The notes beneath the pieces are model-generated. The model had not been told where the DNA came from and made no database searches. It was given only the letters and a program-made list of their open reading frames with translations. A stretch of DNA of 64,000 nucleotides from Bradyrhizobium sp. Ce-3 (lineage in GTDB: Bacteria > Pseudomonadota > Alphaproteobacteria > Rhizobiales > Xanthobacteraceae): NCBI RefSeq assembly GCF_022835695.1, contig NZ_BQUV01000009.1, forward strand, positions 310,001 to 374,000, read 5' to 3'. A program made the translations under genes and the position numbers. Shown piece after piece: positions 26,963 to 40,800 of this stretch. Position 1 is the first letter of the stretch; each line of letters begins with the position of its first letter.

Positions 26963-27949
26963 ATGCAAGTGACCATTCTGTTCGGCGGCACCAACAAGGA
27001 GCGGCTGGTCTCGGTGGCGAGCACGCAGGCGCTGCACCGCGCATTGCCTGATGCGGAGCTCTGGTTCTGGGACGTCGACGACACCGTGCATGCGGTGACG
27101 TCGGAAAAATTGCTCGGCCACACCCGGCCCTTCGAGGTCGATTTCAAGCCCGACGGCCGCGGCATCGCGCTCGAACAGGCGCTCGACAAGGCGGGCGCCG
27201 AGCAGCGCGTGCTGGTGTTCGGCCTGCACGGCGGACGCGCCGAGAATGGCGAGTTGCAGGCGATGTGCGAGATGCGCGGCGTCGCGTTCACCGGCTCCGG
27301 TTCGGCGTCGTCGCATCTGGCGTTCGACAAGCCGTCGGCGAAGCGGTTTGCGGCGATCGCGGGCCTCAACGCGCCGCAGGGCATCACGGTCGAAGAGATC
27401 GATGATGCCTTCGCGAAGCACGGCAGGCTGATCGCAAAGCCCGCCAAGGACGGATCGAGCTACGGGCTGATCTTCGTCAACGCCAGGCAGGATCTCGTCG
27501 CGGTCCGCAACGCGGCCAAGCATGAAGACTATCTGATCGAGCCGTACGTCGCGGGCGTGGAGGCGACCTGCGGCGTGCTCGAACAATCCGACGGCACGGT
27601 GTTCGCGCTGCCGCCGATCGAGATCGTGCCGGGCGAGGGCGCCTTCGACTACACAGCCAAATACCTTCTGAAGTCGACCCAGGAGATCTGCCCCGGCCGT
27701 TTCGCGCCCGAGGTCAGCGCCGCGATCATGGATCACGCATTGCGGGCGCACCGCGCGCTGTCCTGCTCCGGCTATTCGCGCAGCGATTTCATCGTCTCGG
27801 CCAATGGCCCGGTCTACCTCGAGACCAACACGCTGCCCGGCCTCACCGCGGCGTCACTTTACCCTAAGGCCTTGAAAGCACAGGGCATCGCCTTTGCGGA
27901 CTTCCTCAACGACCAGATCGAACTCGGCCGCCGCCGCGTCAAGCGTTAA
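26963..27949 (+). CDS. ddl: D-alanine--D-alanine ligase (divergent)
   Basis: A 328-residue ATP-grasp ligase making the D-Ala-D-Ala used by MurF. The N-terminal motif is GGTNKERLVSVAS in place of the common GGxSxEREVSL, but the catalytic Glu and Ser positions are kept. Also seen are FGLHGGRAENGELQ, the ATP-site KPAKDGSSYGL with the catalytic Ser, FDYTAKY with the Tyr, and NTLPGLTAASLYP with the metal-binding Asn. Sequence is divergent from the usual alphaproteobacterial form, so a different D-Ala-X specificity cannot be ruled out, though position favours Ddl. Confidence 0.88.
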   Translation: MQVTILFGGTNKERLVSVASTQALHRALPDAELWFWDVDDTVHAVTSEKLLGHTRPFEVDFKPDGRGIALEQALDKAGAEQRVLVFGLHGGRAENGELQAMCEMRGVAFTGSGSASSHLAFDKPSAKRFAAIAGLNAPQGITVEEIDDAFAKHGRLIAKPAKDGSSYGLIFVNARQDLVAVRNAAKHEDYLIEPYVAGVEATCGVLEQSDGTVFALPPIEIVPGEGAFDYTAKYLLKSTQEICPGRFAPEVSAAIMDHALRAHRALSCSGYSRSDFIVSANGPVYLETNTLPGLTAASLYPKALKAQGIAFADFLNDQIELGRRRVKR

Positions 27950-28281
27950 GGCCGGCGGGGCAGGGAACCCGCCCGGCTCGGCCGGATGGAACCCGGCGCT
28001 GTTGCTAAAATGCTAACGGGTTCGCGGCAAAGTACTCAAAGCGTTGATCAAAATACACTCCAGGCCGAACTCATTTACCGTTTGTTTACCAGGAAGCCCG
28101 AAGGTTAACGCTGGCGGCGCATGTAGCGCTTGGCTGCCGGGGCGTGAGCTGTCGCGGATTACCGCTTCGAGGATCGCAACCAGGGAACAGGGGGCCACTC
28201 TTATCCCACCGGTCTTGCCGAGTCGTGATTTGTGCCGGGACCCGCGGGGTTTGCGGGCACAACATGTGACGAGCTCGTGCA
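27950..28281. other. ddl-ftsQ intergenic region
   Basis: A 332-base stretch with no supported gene. The part 28008-28080 is locally AT-rich and is the likely place for an internal promoter driving ftsQAZ, but I see no clean -35/-10 pair. No repeat of the families seen elsewhere is present. Confidence 0.4.
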
Positions 28282-29292
28282 ATGGATGGTGCAGGACGCC
28301 TCACTCGATCGCTGCGATCGCTGGGGCCCCAAGCTGACCTGAAAGCAGCCGCTATTGGAGCGGCAGTGCTGCTGCGCGAGTATGTCAGCGCCCATCTCGC
28401 GCGCCGCAGGCAGCGTCCCGTGAGGCGGCCGCAAGTCATCATCGATCGCGAGCCGCCGAACCGCTACATCCTGCTGGTCGAGCGCTACCTGCCGCGCCGC
28501 ATTGGCCTGGTCGCGACGCTCGCGATCCTGTTCGGCAGCCTGGGCTTCGGCATCGTTCGCGGTGGCCATCTCGAGGAATTCACCACCGCGCTCAGCGACA
28601 CCCGCAACGCGCTGGCCAATTCCGCCGGCTTCCGAATCACCACCGTCGGCATCAACGGCCGCAAGCAGCTGAGCCAGGACGAGGTGCTTGCGATCGGCGG
28701 CGTCAACGGCCGCTCGTCGCTGCTGTTCCTCGACGCCGATACCGTCCGCGCCAAGCTGAAGGCCAATCCCTGGATCGCCGACGCCACGATCCTCAAGCTC
28801 TATCCGGGCCGGCTGCAGATCGACATCGTCGAGCGCACCGCGTTTGCGCTGTGGCAGCAGAACGGCCGCCTGTCGGTGATCGCCTCCGACGGCGCCGTGC
28901 TCGAGCCCTACGTCTCGCGCCGCTTCCTCAATCTGCCGCTGGTCGTGGGCAAGGGCGCCGACGTCAGAGCGCAGGATTTCCTGGCGCTGCTCGACCGTTA
29001 CCCGCAGGTGCGTTCGGTGACCAAGGCCGCGATCTTCGTCGGCGAGCGGCGCTGGAACCTGCGCCTCAAGGACGGCCTCGACGTCCGCCTGCCGGAGAAC
29101 GACGTCGGCAACGCGCTCGCCGCGCTCTCCAGGCTCGACAAGGACGAGAAGCTGTTCTCGCGCGACATCGTCGCCGTCGACATGCGGCTGCCCGACCGGC
29201 TGATCGTCCAACTGTCCGAGGAAGCCGGCAAGGCGCGCGACGAATTGTTCAAGGACAAGAAGTCCAAGAAGAAGCCGGGTGACTCCGCATGA
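28282..29292 (+). CDS. ftsQ: Cell division protein FtsQ
   Basis: A 336-residue bitopic divisome protein. A basic cytoplasmic N-terminus of about 70 residues (LARRRQRPVRRPQ) precedes one membrane helix (RIGLVATLAILFGSLGFGIV), then a POTRA domain (FRITTVGINGRKQLSQDEVL to NPWIADATILKLYPGRLQI) and the beta domain with VERTAFALWQ. It recruits FtsL/FtsB and controls FtsWI. It overlaps ftsA by four bases. The family's low conservation is offset by the context. Confidence 0.95.
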   Translation: MDGAGRLTRSLRSLGPQADLKAAAIGAAVLLREYVSAHLARRRQRPVRRPQVIIDREPPNRYILLVERYLPRRIGLVATLAILFGSLGFGIVRGGHLEEFTTALSDTRNALANSAGFRITTVGINGRKQLSQDEVLAIGGVNGRSSLLFLDADTVRAKLKANPWIADATILKLYPGRLQIDIVERTAFALWQQNGRLSVIASDGAVLEPYVSRRFLNLPLVVGKGADVRAQDFLALLDRYPQVRSVTKAAIFVGERRWNLRLKDGLDVRLPENDVGNALAALSRLDKDEKLFSRDIVAVDMRLPDRLIVQLSEEAGKARDELFKDKKSKKKPGDSA

Positions 29293-30605
29293 CCGGCCTC
29301 GATCGCAACCTGACCCCGAAGACCCGGCCGATGCAGAAGCGCACCGCGATGGTGGCTTCGCTCGACGTCGGCTCCAGCAAGATCGCCTGCATGATCGCGC
29401 GGCTCAAGCCTTCGCCGCCGAACGAGGCGCTGCGCGGCCGCACCCATGCGGTCGAACTGATCGGCTACAGCCAGATCCAGTCGCGCGGCGTCAAGGCTGG
29501 CTCCGTGGTCGATCTTGCCGAATGCGAGAAGGCGGTGCGCCATGCCGTGGCGCTGGCCGAGCGCATGGCCAAGGTCCGTGTCGAATCCGTCCTGCTGTCG
29601 GTCTCCGGCGGCCGGCTGCATGGTCAACTGGTCGAAGCCGCGGCCGATATCCGCGGCGGCTCGGTGACCGCGGACGATATCAGCCGCGTCACCTCGGCCG
29701 GCATGCGCCACGCCGCCGGCGCCGGCCGCACCGTGCTGCACGCACTGCCGGTCGGCTACGCGCTCGACGGCGTCAAGGGCATCCGCGATCCCAGAGGCAT
29801 GGTGGCGCGCCAGTTCGGCGTCGACATGAATGTGGTGACGTCGGATGCCACCGTCGCCAAGAACCTGATGCTGGTGGTCGAGCGCTGCCATCTCAACGTC
29901 GAGGCCATGGCGTCGAGCCCCTATGTTGCGGGTCTGTCGGTGCTGACCGACGACGAAGCCGATCTCGGCGCCGCCGTCGTCGAGATGGGCGCGGGCTCGA
30001 CCACGATCGCGACCTATTCCGGCGGGCGTCTGGTGCACGCATCCGGATTTGCGCTCGGCGGGCAACACATCACGATGGATCTTGCGCGCGGCATCGGCGC
30101 GTGCATTGCGGATGCCGAGCGAATCAAGACCTTATACGGCACGGTGCTGACCGGCGGTTCGGACTCGCGCGAGCTGATGTCCGTTCCCACTGCAGGCGAC
30201 GATCGGGAGACTCCGCAAATCGTGTCCCGCGCCACGATCGCAAACATCGTCCGGCATCGCGCCGAGGAGATTTTCGAAATGGTCCGTGACCGGCTCGCGG
30301 ATTCCCCCTTTGCGGCAGAGCCGAGGGCGCGCGTCGTGCTGAGCGGCGGCGCATCGCAGCTCACCGGCACCGTCGAGCTTGCCACCCGTATTCTGAACCG
30401 TCAGGTCCGCATCGGCCGCCCGCTCGGTTTCGGCCGGCTGCCGAACGAGGCGAAGGGTGCCTCGTTCTCGGTGCCGACGGGTCTCTTGGTCTACCCGCAA
30501 TACGCTCACCTTGAACATGTCGAACCGCGGCGCACGCGGCAGCTCAGGACAGGGACAGACGGTTACTTCGGAAAGGTCGGACGATGGCTTCGCGAGGGCT
30601 TCTGA
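29289..30605 (+). CDS. ftsA: Cell division protein FtsA
   Basis: A 438-residue actin-fold ATPase that tethers FtsZ to the membrane. Seen are the phosphate-1 loop SLDVGSSKIACMIA, ELIGYSQIQSRGVKAG, the SHS2 region, the phosphate-2 loop VVEMGAGSTTIATY, GGQHITMDLARG and VLSGGASQLTG. The extreme C-terminus (YFGKVGRWLREGF) is the amphipathic membrane-targeting helix. ATG 29289 overlaps the ftsQ stop. Confidence 0.97.
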   Translation: MTGLDRNLTPKTRPMQKRTAMVASLDVGSSKIACMIARLKPSPPNEALRGRTHAVELIGYSQIQSRGVKAGSVVDLAECEKAVRHAVALAERMAKVRVESVLLSVSGGRLHGQLVEAAADIRGGSVTADDISRVTSAGMRHAAGAGRTVLHALPVGYALDGVKGIRDPRGMVARQFGVDMNVVTSDATVAKNLMLVVERCHLNVEAMASSPYVAGLSVLTDDEADLGAAVVEMGAGSTTIATYSGGRLVHASGFALGGQHITMDLARGIGACIADAERIKTLYGTVLTGGSDSRELMSVPTAGDDRETPQIVSRATIANIVRHRAEEIFEMVRDRLADSPFAAEPRARVVLSGGASQLTGTVELATRILNRQVRIGRPLGFGRLPNEAKGASFSVPTGLLVYPQYAHLEHVEPRRTRQLRTGTDGYFGKVGRWLREGF

Positions 30606-30694
30606 TGACCGCACCCCGGCTCATTGCATTTTCACCAGCTCCCGCGGCCAGCGGCCGGGACGAACCAACGCGCGCATAATCGAGAGAGGCAACC

Positions 30695-32473
30695 ATGGCA
30701 CTCAATCTGACACCCCCTGACATCAGCGAGCTGAAACCGCGGATCACCGTCTTCGGCGTCGGCGGCGCGGGTGGTAATGCCGTCAACAACATGATCACCG
30801 CCGGGTTGCAGGGCGTCGACTTCGTCGTCGCCAACACCGACGCACAGGCGCTGACCATGTCGAAGGCGCAGCGCATCATCCAGATGGGCACCCAGGTCAC
30901 CCAGGGCCTCGGCGCCGGTTCGCAGCCCGATGTCGGCGCTGCGGCCGCGCAGGAGGTGATGGACGAGCTGCGCGACCACCTGACCGGCGCCAACATGGTG
31001 TTCGTCACCGCCGGCATGGGCGGCGGCACCGGCACGGGTGCTGCGCCCGTGATCGCCAAGGCCGCCCGCGAGATGGGAATCCTCACCGTCGGCGTGGTGA
31101 CGAAGCCGTTCCACTTCGAAGGCCAGCGCCGGATGCGCACCGCCGAGCACGGCATCTCCGAGCTCCACAAGGTGGTCGACACGCTGCTGATCATCCCGAA
31201 CCAGAACCTGTTCCGGGTCGCCAACGAGAAGACCACCTTCGCCGACGCCTTCGCGATGGCCGACCAGGTGCTGTACTCGGGCGTCGCCTGCATCACCGAC
31301 CTGATGGTCAAGGAAGGCCTGATCAACCTCGACTTCGCCGACGTCCGCGCCGTGATGCGGGAGATGGGCAAGGCGATGATGGGCACCGGCGAGGCCACCG
31401 GCGAGAAGCGCGCGCTGACCGCCGCCGAAGCCGCGATCGCCAACCCGCTGATCGACGACTCGTCGATGAAGGGCGCCCGCGGCCTTCTGATCTCGATCAC
31501 GGGCGGCAAGGACCTCACGCTGTTCGAGGTCGACGAAGCCGCCACCCGCATCCGCGAGGAGGTCGATGCCGACGCCAACATCATCGTCGGCGCCACCTTC
31601 GACGAATCGCTCGATGGCGTGATTCGCGTCTCGGTGGTCGCAACCGGCATCGAGCAGGCCGCGATTGCGTCCCGCGCCCAGGCGCCTGCCCAGCAGTCGG
31701 GCGGCTCGCCCGAGAGCCGGCTGGCCGATCTGACCGCCCGCCTGCGTGCCGACAATCAGCGCATGGCCGAGCGCGCCCAGAAGCTGGAACCGCCGACCGG
31801 CGTGACGGTTGCGCCGATTGCAGCCGCACCCCAGCAGCGTCCGGCCGTCGAGCGCGCCGCGCTCGCGGCGATCGCTGCCGCGGTTGCCCCGGACAGCGCG
31901 CCGGCTCAGGCGCCGATGCAGCCGGCCTCCTATGGTGACGTCACCGTGCGCCCGATCGCCCAGAAGCCGACGCTGTTCCCGGACCACGAGGCGGCCCGGG
32001 CCGAGCAGCACGAGCCGATGCCGCCCGAGACCTTCATCCCGCAGGCGGCGGAGCGGTCGCCGGTCCGTGCCCCGCGGATGCCGAAGTTCGAGGACCTGCC
32101 GATGCCGGCGCAGGCGGAAATCCGCCAGGCCAGCGGCGACGGCGAGGCGGAACACCCGCAGAAGACCCGGCTGTCGCTGCTGCAGCGGCTGGCCAATGTC
32201 GGCCTCGGCCGCCGCGACGAAGAGACCGAGCCGCCGATCGCGGCCCGTGCCTCCGGTCCGGCGATGCCCGCGATGCCGGCGCTGCCCGAGCGCAAGCCGG
32301 CCCGCAGCGTCGCCCAGCAGATCTCGGCGAACGAATCGCCGGTATCAGAATATGCGAAGCGTCCGGCCCCGCAGGGATTGGACGCCCATGGCCGCCAGGC
32401 CCCTGTTGCCCCCGCGCCACAGGGCGACGACCATCTTGATATCCCGGCCTTCCTGCGCCGGCAGGCCAACTGA
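30695..32473 (+). CDS. ftsZ: Cell division GTPase FtsZ with long C-terminal linker
   Basis: A 592-residue tubulin homologue that forms the Z ring. The GTPase core covers about residues 1-320: [15 protein letters not shown], the tubulin signature [14 protein letters not shown] (about 107-120), and [14 protein letters not shown] Pro/Ala/Gln-rich linker of about 250 residues follows and ends in [15 protein letters not shown], the conserved peptide that binds FtsA and other partners. The long linker is usual in Rhizobiales. A GAGAGGC Shine-Dalgarno precedes the ATG, and a terminator follows. Confidence 0.98.
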   Translation: MALNLTPPDISELKPRITVFGVGGAGGNAVNNMITAGLQGVDFVVANTDAQALTMSKAQRIIQMGTQVTQGLGAGSQPDVGAAAAQEVMDELRDHLTGANMVFVTAGMGGGTGTGAAPVIAKAAREMGILTVGVVTKPFHFEGQRRMRTAEHGISELHKVVDTLLIIPNQNLFRVANEKTTFADAFAMADQVLYSGVACITDLMVKEGLINLDFADVRAVMREMGKAMMGTGEATGEKRALTAAEAAIANPLIDDSSMKGARGLLISITGGKDLTLFEVDEAATRIREEVDADANIIVGATFDESLDGVIRVSVVATGIEQAAIASRAQAPAQQSGGSPESRLADLTARLRADNQRMAERAQKLEPPTGVTVAPIAAAPQQRPAVERAALAAIAAAVAPDSAPAQAPMQPASYGDVTVRPIAQKPTLFPDHEAARAEQHEPMPPETFIPQAAERSPVRAPRMPKFEDLPMPAQAEIRQASGDGEAEHPQKTRLSLLQRLANVGLGRRDEETEPPIAARASGPAMPAMPALPERKPARSVAQQISANESPVSEYAKRPAPQGLDAHGRQAPVAPAPQGDDHLDIPAFLRRQAN

Positions 32474-32500
32474 AGTTTGTTACAACCTTGGCGACGATGA

Positions 32501-32533
32501 AGGCCTCGGCGGGGAACCGCCGGGGCCTTTTCC
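32501..32533 (+). terminator. Intrinsic terminator after ftsZ
   Basis: GGCCTCGGCGG and CCGCCGGGGCC form an 11-bp stem (one G-T pair) around GGAA, followed directly by TTTTCC. It lies 30 bases after the ftsZ stop and closes the main dcw unit. Confidence 0.8.
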
Positions 32534-32706
32534 TTGTTCTGGGCAGCCGGTTGCGGTTCGCAAACAAACAACTGATTTTAAATGATTAATTATTCTTTCG
32601 GTGGTCAGATGGCGGGCCGCCGAGGGCCGTTTTCGCTGCCGCAATTTGGTTAACCTTGGGCACGAATGCGGCAGAGGTGGGGTAACAATCGGTAAACAAG
32701 CGTGAG

Positions 32707-32735
32707 TTGGCGCGCTTTAGGGCAATCACTATGGT
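32707..32735 (+). promoter_or_regulatory. Predicted sigma70 promoter of lpxC
   Basis: TTGGCG (32707-32712) and TATGGT (32730-32735) have a 17-base spacer and lie about 90 bases upstream of lpxC, after the ftsZ terminator. The region 32570-32700 before it is AT-rich with no gene. Predicted only from sequence. Confidence 0.45.
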
Positions 32736-32823
32736 CTGCCCGGACTTGGGGAGCTCAAGCGAGTCGGCCTTGGGGAAGTTTGGCCACTTGAATTGAGCGA
32801 AGTCGGGTAGTGGGCATTATCGA

Positions 32824-33786
32824 ATGAAGTTCAGCCGTCAGACAACGCTTCGGTCGCAAGCCACCGTGACGGGCGTAGGCGTTCATTCCGGTCTTCCTGT
32901 TAGTCTCACGTTGGGACCTGCACCCGTTGATGCAGGTCTTATTTTTGTCCGCACCGGTCTCGACGGTGCCGACCGCGAAGTTACCGCCACCGCCGACGCT
33001 GTGATTGCTACCGAATTCGCGACGGTGCTGGGTGACCGCGAAGGGCCGCTGGTCTCGACCGCCGAGCATGTGCTCGCCGCGCTGCGCGGCATGGGCGTCG
33101 ACAACGCCACGATCGAGGTCGACGGAGCGGAAGTTCCGATCATGGACGGCAGCGCCGCAGCGTTTGTCGCAGCCATCGATCAGGCAGGCATCGTGACCCA
33201 GCCCGCCGTCCGTCGCTTCATCCAGGTGTTGAAGCCGGTGCAGGTCAAGATCGGCGATGCGATGGGCGAGCTGCGCCCGTTCGCCGGCGGGTTCCGCGCC
33301 GAAGTCGAGATCGATTTCACCAACCAGGTGATCGGCCGCCAGACCTTCTCTTTCGATCTGTCGCCGGAAGGCTTCCGCCGCGAGGTCTCGCGCGCCCGTA
33401 CGTTCGGCTGCATGAGCGACGTGGCACGGCTGTGGGGCGCAGGCTTCGCGCTCGGCGCCTCCTTCGACAACACCGTGGTGTTTGACGAGGCCCGCCTGCT
33501 CAATGCCGAGGGCCTGCGCTACGCCAACGAGTGCGCCCGCCACAAGGTGCTCGACGTGATCGGCGATCTCGCGCTGGCCGGCCTGCCGCTGCTCGGCAGC
33601 TATCGTTCGGTCCGCGGCGGTCACAAGCTCAACAACGCGGTGCTGAAGGCGCTGCTGGCCGACCGCAGCGCGTGGCGGGTGGTTGAATCCGAAACCGCGC
33701 GGCGGCCGGTCCGTGGCCATGTCGAAGCCGGTGCAGGCACCGTGGGCGGTCTCGTCGCTCCGGCCTATGGCCCGGACGTATCCTGA
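32824..33786 (+). CDS. lpxC: UDP-3-O-acyl-N-acetylglucosamine deacetylase
   Basis: A 320-residue zinc enzyme that commits UDP-acyl-GlcNAc to lipid A synthesis. The zinc ligands are visible: His in VSTAEHVLAAL (about 81), His and Asp in CARHKVLDVIGDL (about 240 and 244); the catalytic His is in RGGHKLNN (about 267). The N-terminal QTTLRSQATVTGVGVHSG and MDGSAAAFVAAI match the family. It probably has its own promoter (32707-32735). Confidence 0.97.
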   Translation: MKFSRQTTLRSQATVTGVGVHSGLPVSLTLGPAPVDAGLIFVRTGLDGADREVTATADAVIATEFATVLGDREGPLVSTAEHVLAALRGMGVDNATIEVDGAEVPIMDGSAAAFVAAIDQAGIVTQPAVRRFIQVLKPVQVKIGDAMGELRPFAGGFRAEVEIDFTNQVIGRQTFSFDLSPEGFRREVSRARTFGCMSDVARLWGAGFALGASFDNTVVFDEARLLNAEGLRYANECARHKVLDVIGDLALAGLPLLGSYRSVRGGHKLNNAVLKALLADRSAWRVVESETARRPVRGHVEAGAGTVGGLVAPAYGPDVS

Positions 33787-33822
33787 TCGCCAAGTCCCGA
33801 TCGTCAAGTCCTGATCGCCGCG
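33781..33822. repeat. Three 14-base tandem units at the lpxC stop
   Basis: TCCTGATCGCCAAG, TCCCGATCGTCAAG and TCCTGATCGCCGCG run head to tail from the last codon of lpxC. The unit contains the lpxC stop codon. The remaining lpxC-bamD gap (33823-34058) has no gene and is AT-richer near 33920, probably a promoter for bamD. Confidence 0.6.
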
Positions 33823-34058
33823 CCGGTCAGGTCCAATTTCCGTAATAACCACAGCAGGCTGTGCGCTTCGTCGGGTCGCCTTATTCCCGGCGGATTGGCT
33901 CCGTATTCGGTTGGTCCACGGTCATTTTTCGGTTAAACAGGCCTGCGTTTGCGAGTGACGGCGGCCAGTGGCACGAGAATTATTGCATCCATGACCGCGG
34001 TTCATGGGTGGAGTGGGGTCGCCGTTAACCGCATCAAAGGCGTCAGGTTTTACAATTC

Positions 34059-34967
34059 ATGTCGGCAATGCGTATGGCGCTCGAACCACGCTTCTCTTCT
34101 GACGTCTCCGGCCTGACCAAGGCCGCGCGCACGCTGCGTTTCGCGGCGGGCCTGATCGTGCTGGCGTTGCCGCTCTCAGGCTGCGGCACCGGTGCGCTGT
34201 GGGACAAGTTCATGGCCAAGGACGACACGTTCGTCGATGAGCCCGCGGACAAGCTCTACAATGAGGGCTTGTACATGATGAACGAGAAGAAGGACCTGAA
34301 GGCCGCTTCGAAGAAGTTCGAGGAAGTCGACCGTCAGCATCCGTATTCGGATTGGGCCCGCAAGTCGCTGCTGATGTCGGCCTATTCGTACTACCAGGCC
34401 GGCGACTACGACAGCTGCATCGGCTCTGCCACCCGTTACGTCACGCTGCATCCCGGCAGCCCGGATGCCGCCTACGCCCAGTATTTGATCGCGGCATCGC
34501 ATTTCGACCAGATCCCGGACATCTCGCGCGACCAGGGCCGCACCGAGAAGGCGATCGCGGCGCTCGAAGAGGTGGTGCGCAAATATCCGACCTCGGAATA
34601 CGCCACCCAGGCCAAGGCCAAGATCCAGGCTGCGCGCGACCAGCTCGCCGGCAAGGAAATGGCGGTGGGGCGCTATTACATCGAGAAACGCGACTTCACT
34701 GCCGCGATCAACCGCTTCAAGACCGTGGTCACCCAGTACCAGACCACCCGCCACGTCGAAGAGGCGCTGTACCGGCTCACCGAAGCCTATATGGCGATCG
34801 GTATCGCGGGCGAGGCGCAGACCGCCGCCGCGGTGCTCGGGCACAATTTTCCAGACAGCCGCTGGTACAAGGACGCATATAATCTAGTAAAGTCCGGCGG
34901 TCTCGAGCCGAGCGAGAATCAGGGATCCTGGATCAGCAGGACCTTCAAGAAGATAGGTCTCGGCTAG
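34059..34967 (+). CDS. bamD: Outer membrane assembly lipoprotein BamD
   Basis: A 302-residue lipoprotein of the BAM complex that folds beta-barrel proteins into the outer membrane. A long n-region precedes the lipoprotein signal (AAGLIVLALPLSGC, lipid Cys about residue 42). The mature part holds five TPR-like repeats: DKLYNEGLYMMNEKKDLKAA, WARKSLLMSAYSYYQAGDY, DAAYAQYLIAASHFDQI, RDQGRTEKAIAALEEVVRKY and AVGRYYIEKRDFTAAINRF. ATG 34068 or 34074 could also be the start. The recN gene follows after 13 bases. Confidence 0.95.
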   Translation: MSAMRMALEPRFSSDVSGLTKAARTLRFAAGLIVLALPLSGCGTGALWDKFMAKDDTFVDEPADKLYNEGLYMMNEKKDLKAASKKFEEVDRQHPYSDWARKSLLMSAYSYYQAGDYDSCIGSATRYVTLHPGSPDAAYAQYLIAASHFDQIPDISRDQGRTEKAIAALEEVVRKYPTSEYATQAKAKIQAARDQLAGKEMAVGRYYIEKRDFTAAINRFKTVVTQYQTTRHVEEALYRLTEAYMAIGIAGEAQTAAAVLGHNFPDSRWYKDAYNLVKSGGLEPSENQGSWISRTFKKIGLG

Positions 34968-34980
34968 GAATTGTCCTCGC

Positions 34981-39074
<4,094 letters not shown>

Positions 39075-39102
39075 GGTGCGCAGCGGCGCCGCAGTCTCCA
39101 CT

Positions 39103-39203
39103 GTCGTCCTCCGCGGAAGCGGGGGACCCAGTATTCCAGAGGCAGTCATTGCTGAGCCGATAGGCCGCGGCGTACTGGATCCCCCGCTTTCGCGGGGGAT
39201 GAC
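39103..39203. repeat. GTCGTCCTCCGCGGAAGCGG palindromic repeat, copy 1
   Basis: Arms GTCGTCCTCCGC and CGCGGGGGATGAC, with CCAGTATTCCAGAGGC and GCGGCGTACTGGATCC inside. It lies between the convergent ligA and efflux genes and may end both transcripts. A close copy is at 40661-40760. Confidence 0.85.
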
Positions 39204-39230
39204 GAGGCGAGAGCGCGGTACGAGCGCCCC

Positions 39231-40508
39231 TCACATCATCCCCTGCTCATCCTCCTCCGCCTGTGCGATCAGCTCTTCGCTGACCACCACGTTCCGCCGC
39301 GGCACGATGAAGATCATGGTGCAGGCGCAGGCGATCGAGATCGCAAAGATCGCCGAGGTCAGCGGCAGCGTGGTGGTGGAGTGGCCGCCGAGATAGGCGC
39401 CGAATTGCGAGATCAGCGCGCCGATGCCCTGCTGCAGGAAGCCCATGGCGCCGGAGGCGGTGCCGGCGGCCTCGGGGCGGATGCTGATGGCGCCGGCGGC
39501 GGAATTGGCCATCACGAAGGCATTGGCGATCATCACGATCATCTGGGTGCCGAACAGCCAGAGCGGGGCCTGGTTCAGCCCGGCGAAACTCCAGATCAGG
39601 TTCAAGAGACTGCCGCCGAGCTGCAGCGCGAGCCCGAACCAGATCAGCTTCTCCAGCGAATGCCGCGGCGCAAACCGCACGCACAGCAAATTGCCGACGA
39701 AGTAGCCGAACCCCGTCATCGCGAACCACGCGCCATATTCGGCGCTGCTGCGGCCCATCTGGGTCACCACGATATAGGGGCCGCCGCCGGCGAAGGCGAA
39801 AATGATCTGTGACGCCAGCACCTGGCACAGGAGATAGCCGACAAAGGCGCGACTGCGCAGCAGCTTGCCGAGGTCGCCGCGGAAGCTCGAACTGTCGACG
39901 CGCTCGCGGCGGGTCTCCGGCAGCGCCAGCGCGATGAAGATCGTCACGGTCAGCGACGCCGCGGTGATGAAATAGAGGATCGCGCGCCAGCCGAACGTGG
40001 TCTCCAGCAGGCCGCCGGTCAGCGGGCTCACCATCTGCGCGATCATCAGCGCTGCGACCACGAGGCTGATCATGGCCCCGACCCGCTCGCGCGGATAGAG
40101 ATCGCGGATGATGGCGCGGCTGATCACCATGCCGCTGGCACCGCCGAGCGCCTGGAAGAAGCGCGCGGCGATCAGCTGCGGCAGGGTCTCGGCGAAGACC
40201 GAGCCGATGCCCGCGATCACCATCAACCCGAGACCCGCCAGCAGCACCGGGCGACGGCCGAATCTGTCGGACAGCGGCCCCATGATGAGCTGCGACAGCG
40301 CGATGCCGACCATGTAGAGCGACACCGTCATCTGCGCGATTCCGATGTCGCGGCCGAAATCGGTCGCCAGCACGGGTAGCGCCGGCACCAGCATGTAGAG
40401 CGAGATCGGCGCGACGCCCGTCATCACGACGAGCATCAGCAGCATGACCTTCGATGTCGCGATGTTATTTGTGGCCGCGCCGGGCGGCTTGCCCATCACG
40501 CCGTGCAT
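39231..40508 (-). CDS. Bcr/CflA-type MFS multidrug efflux transporter
   Basis: A 425-residue protein with 12 predicted membrane helices of the DHA1 drug:proton antiporter family. The N-terminal LYMLVPALPVLATDFGRDIG, motif A GPLSDRFGRRPVLLAG after TM2, and the motif C-like ALGGASGMVISRAIIRDLYPRERVG in the TM5 region are clear. Substrates of this branch include bicyclomycin, chloramphenicol and sulfonamides; here unknown. The start at 40508 is used; 40496 is possible. Palindromic repeats flank the gene on both sides. Confidence 0.9.
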   Translation of the reverse strand: MHGVMGKPPGAATNNIATSKVMLLMLVVMTGVAPISLYMLVPALPVLATDFGRDIGIAQMTVSLYMVGIALSQLIMGPLSDRFGRRPVLLAGLGLMVIAGIGSVFAETLPQLIAARFFQALGGASGMVISRAIIRDLYPRERVGAMISLVVAALMIAQMVSPLTGGLLETTFGWRAILYFITAASLTVTIFIALALPETRRERVDSSSFRGDLGKLLRSRAFVGYLLCQVLASQIIFAFAGGGPYIVVTQMGRSSAEYGAWFAMTGFGYFVGNLLCVRFAPRHSLEKLIWFGLALQLGGSLLNLIWSFAGLNQAPLWLFGTQMIVMIANAFVMANSAAGAISIRPEAAGTASGAMGFLQQGIGALISQFGAYLGGHSTTTLPLTSAIFAISIACACTMIFIVPRRNVVVSEELIAQAEEDEQGMM

Positions 40509-40660
40509 TCAGGTCCGATCCAGCATTGTGGAAAGACTGTAGCGTGCCCGTTCGCGCGGAATACGGGTGTTTCGGCATACGCCCATGCATTTCGGGCGGC
40601 GTGCCGATGGAGTTTCGTCTCGCGCAACAAGCGCCGCCGTCGTCAGCCACAGATTCCACT

Positions 40661-40760
40661 GTCGTCCTCCGCGAAAGCGGGGGACCCAGTATTCCAGAGG
40701 CGGCGGTTGTTCAACAGAAGGGCCGCGGCGTACTGGATCCCCCGCTTTCGCGGGGATGAC
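40661..40760. repeat. GTCGTCCTCCGCGAAAGCGG palindromic repeat, copy 2
   Basis: Near-identical to 39103-39203: the left arm GTCGTCCTCCGC, inner CCAGTATTCCAGAGGC and GCGGCGTACTGGATCC, right arm GCGGGGATGAC; only the central loop differs clearly. It lies between the aminopeptidase stop and the efflux gene start. The rest of the 40509-40800 gap shows no gene. Confidence 0.85.
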
Positions 40761-40800
40761 ACTGCGTGTGAGGAGAAGGTGACCGTAAACGCGACGCCGG

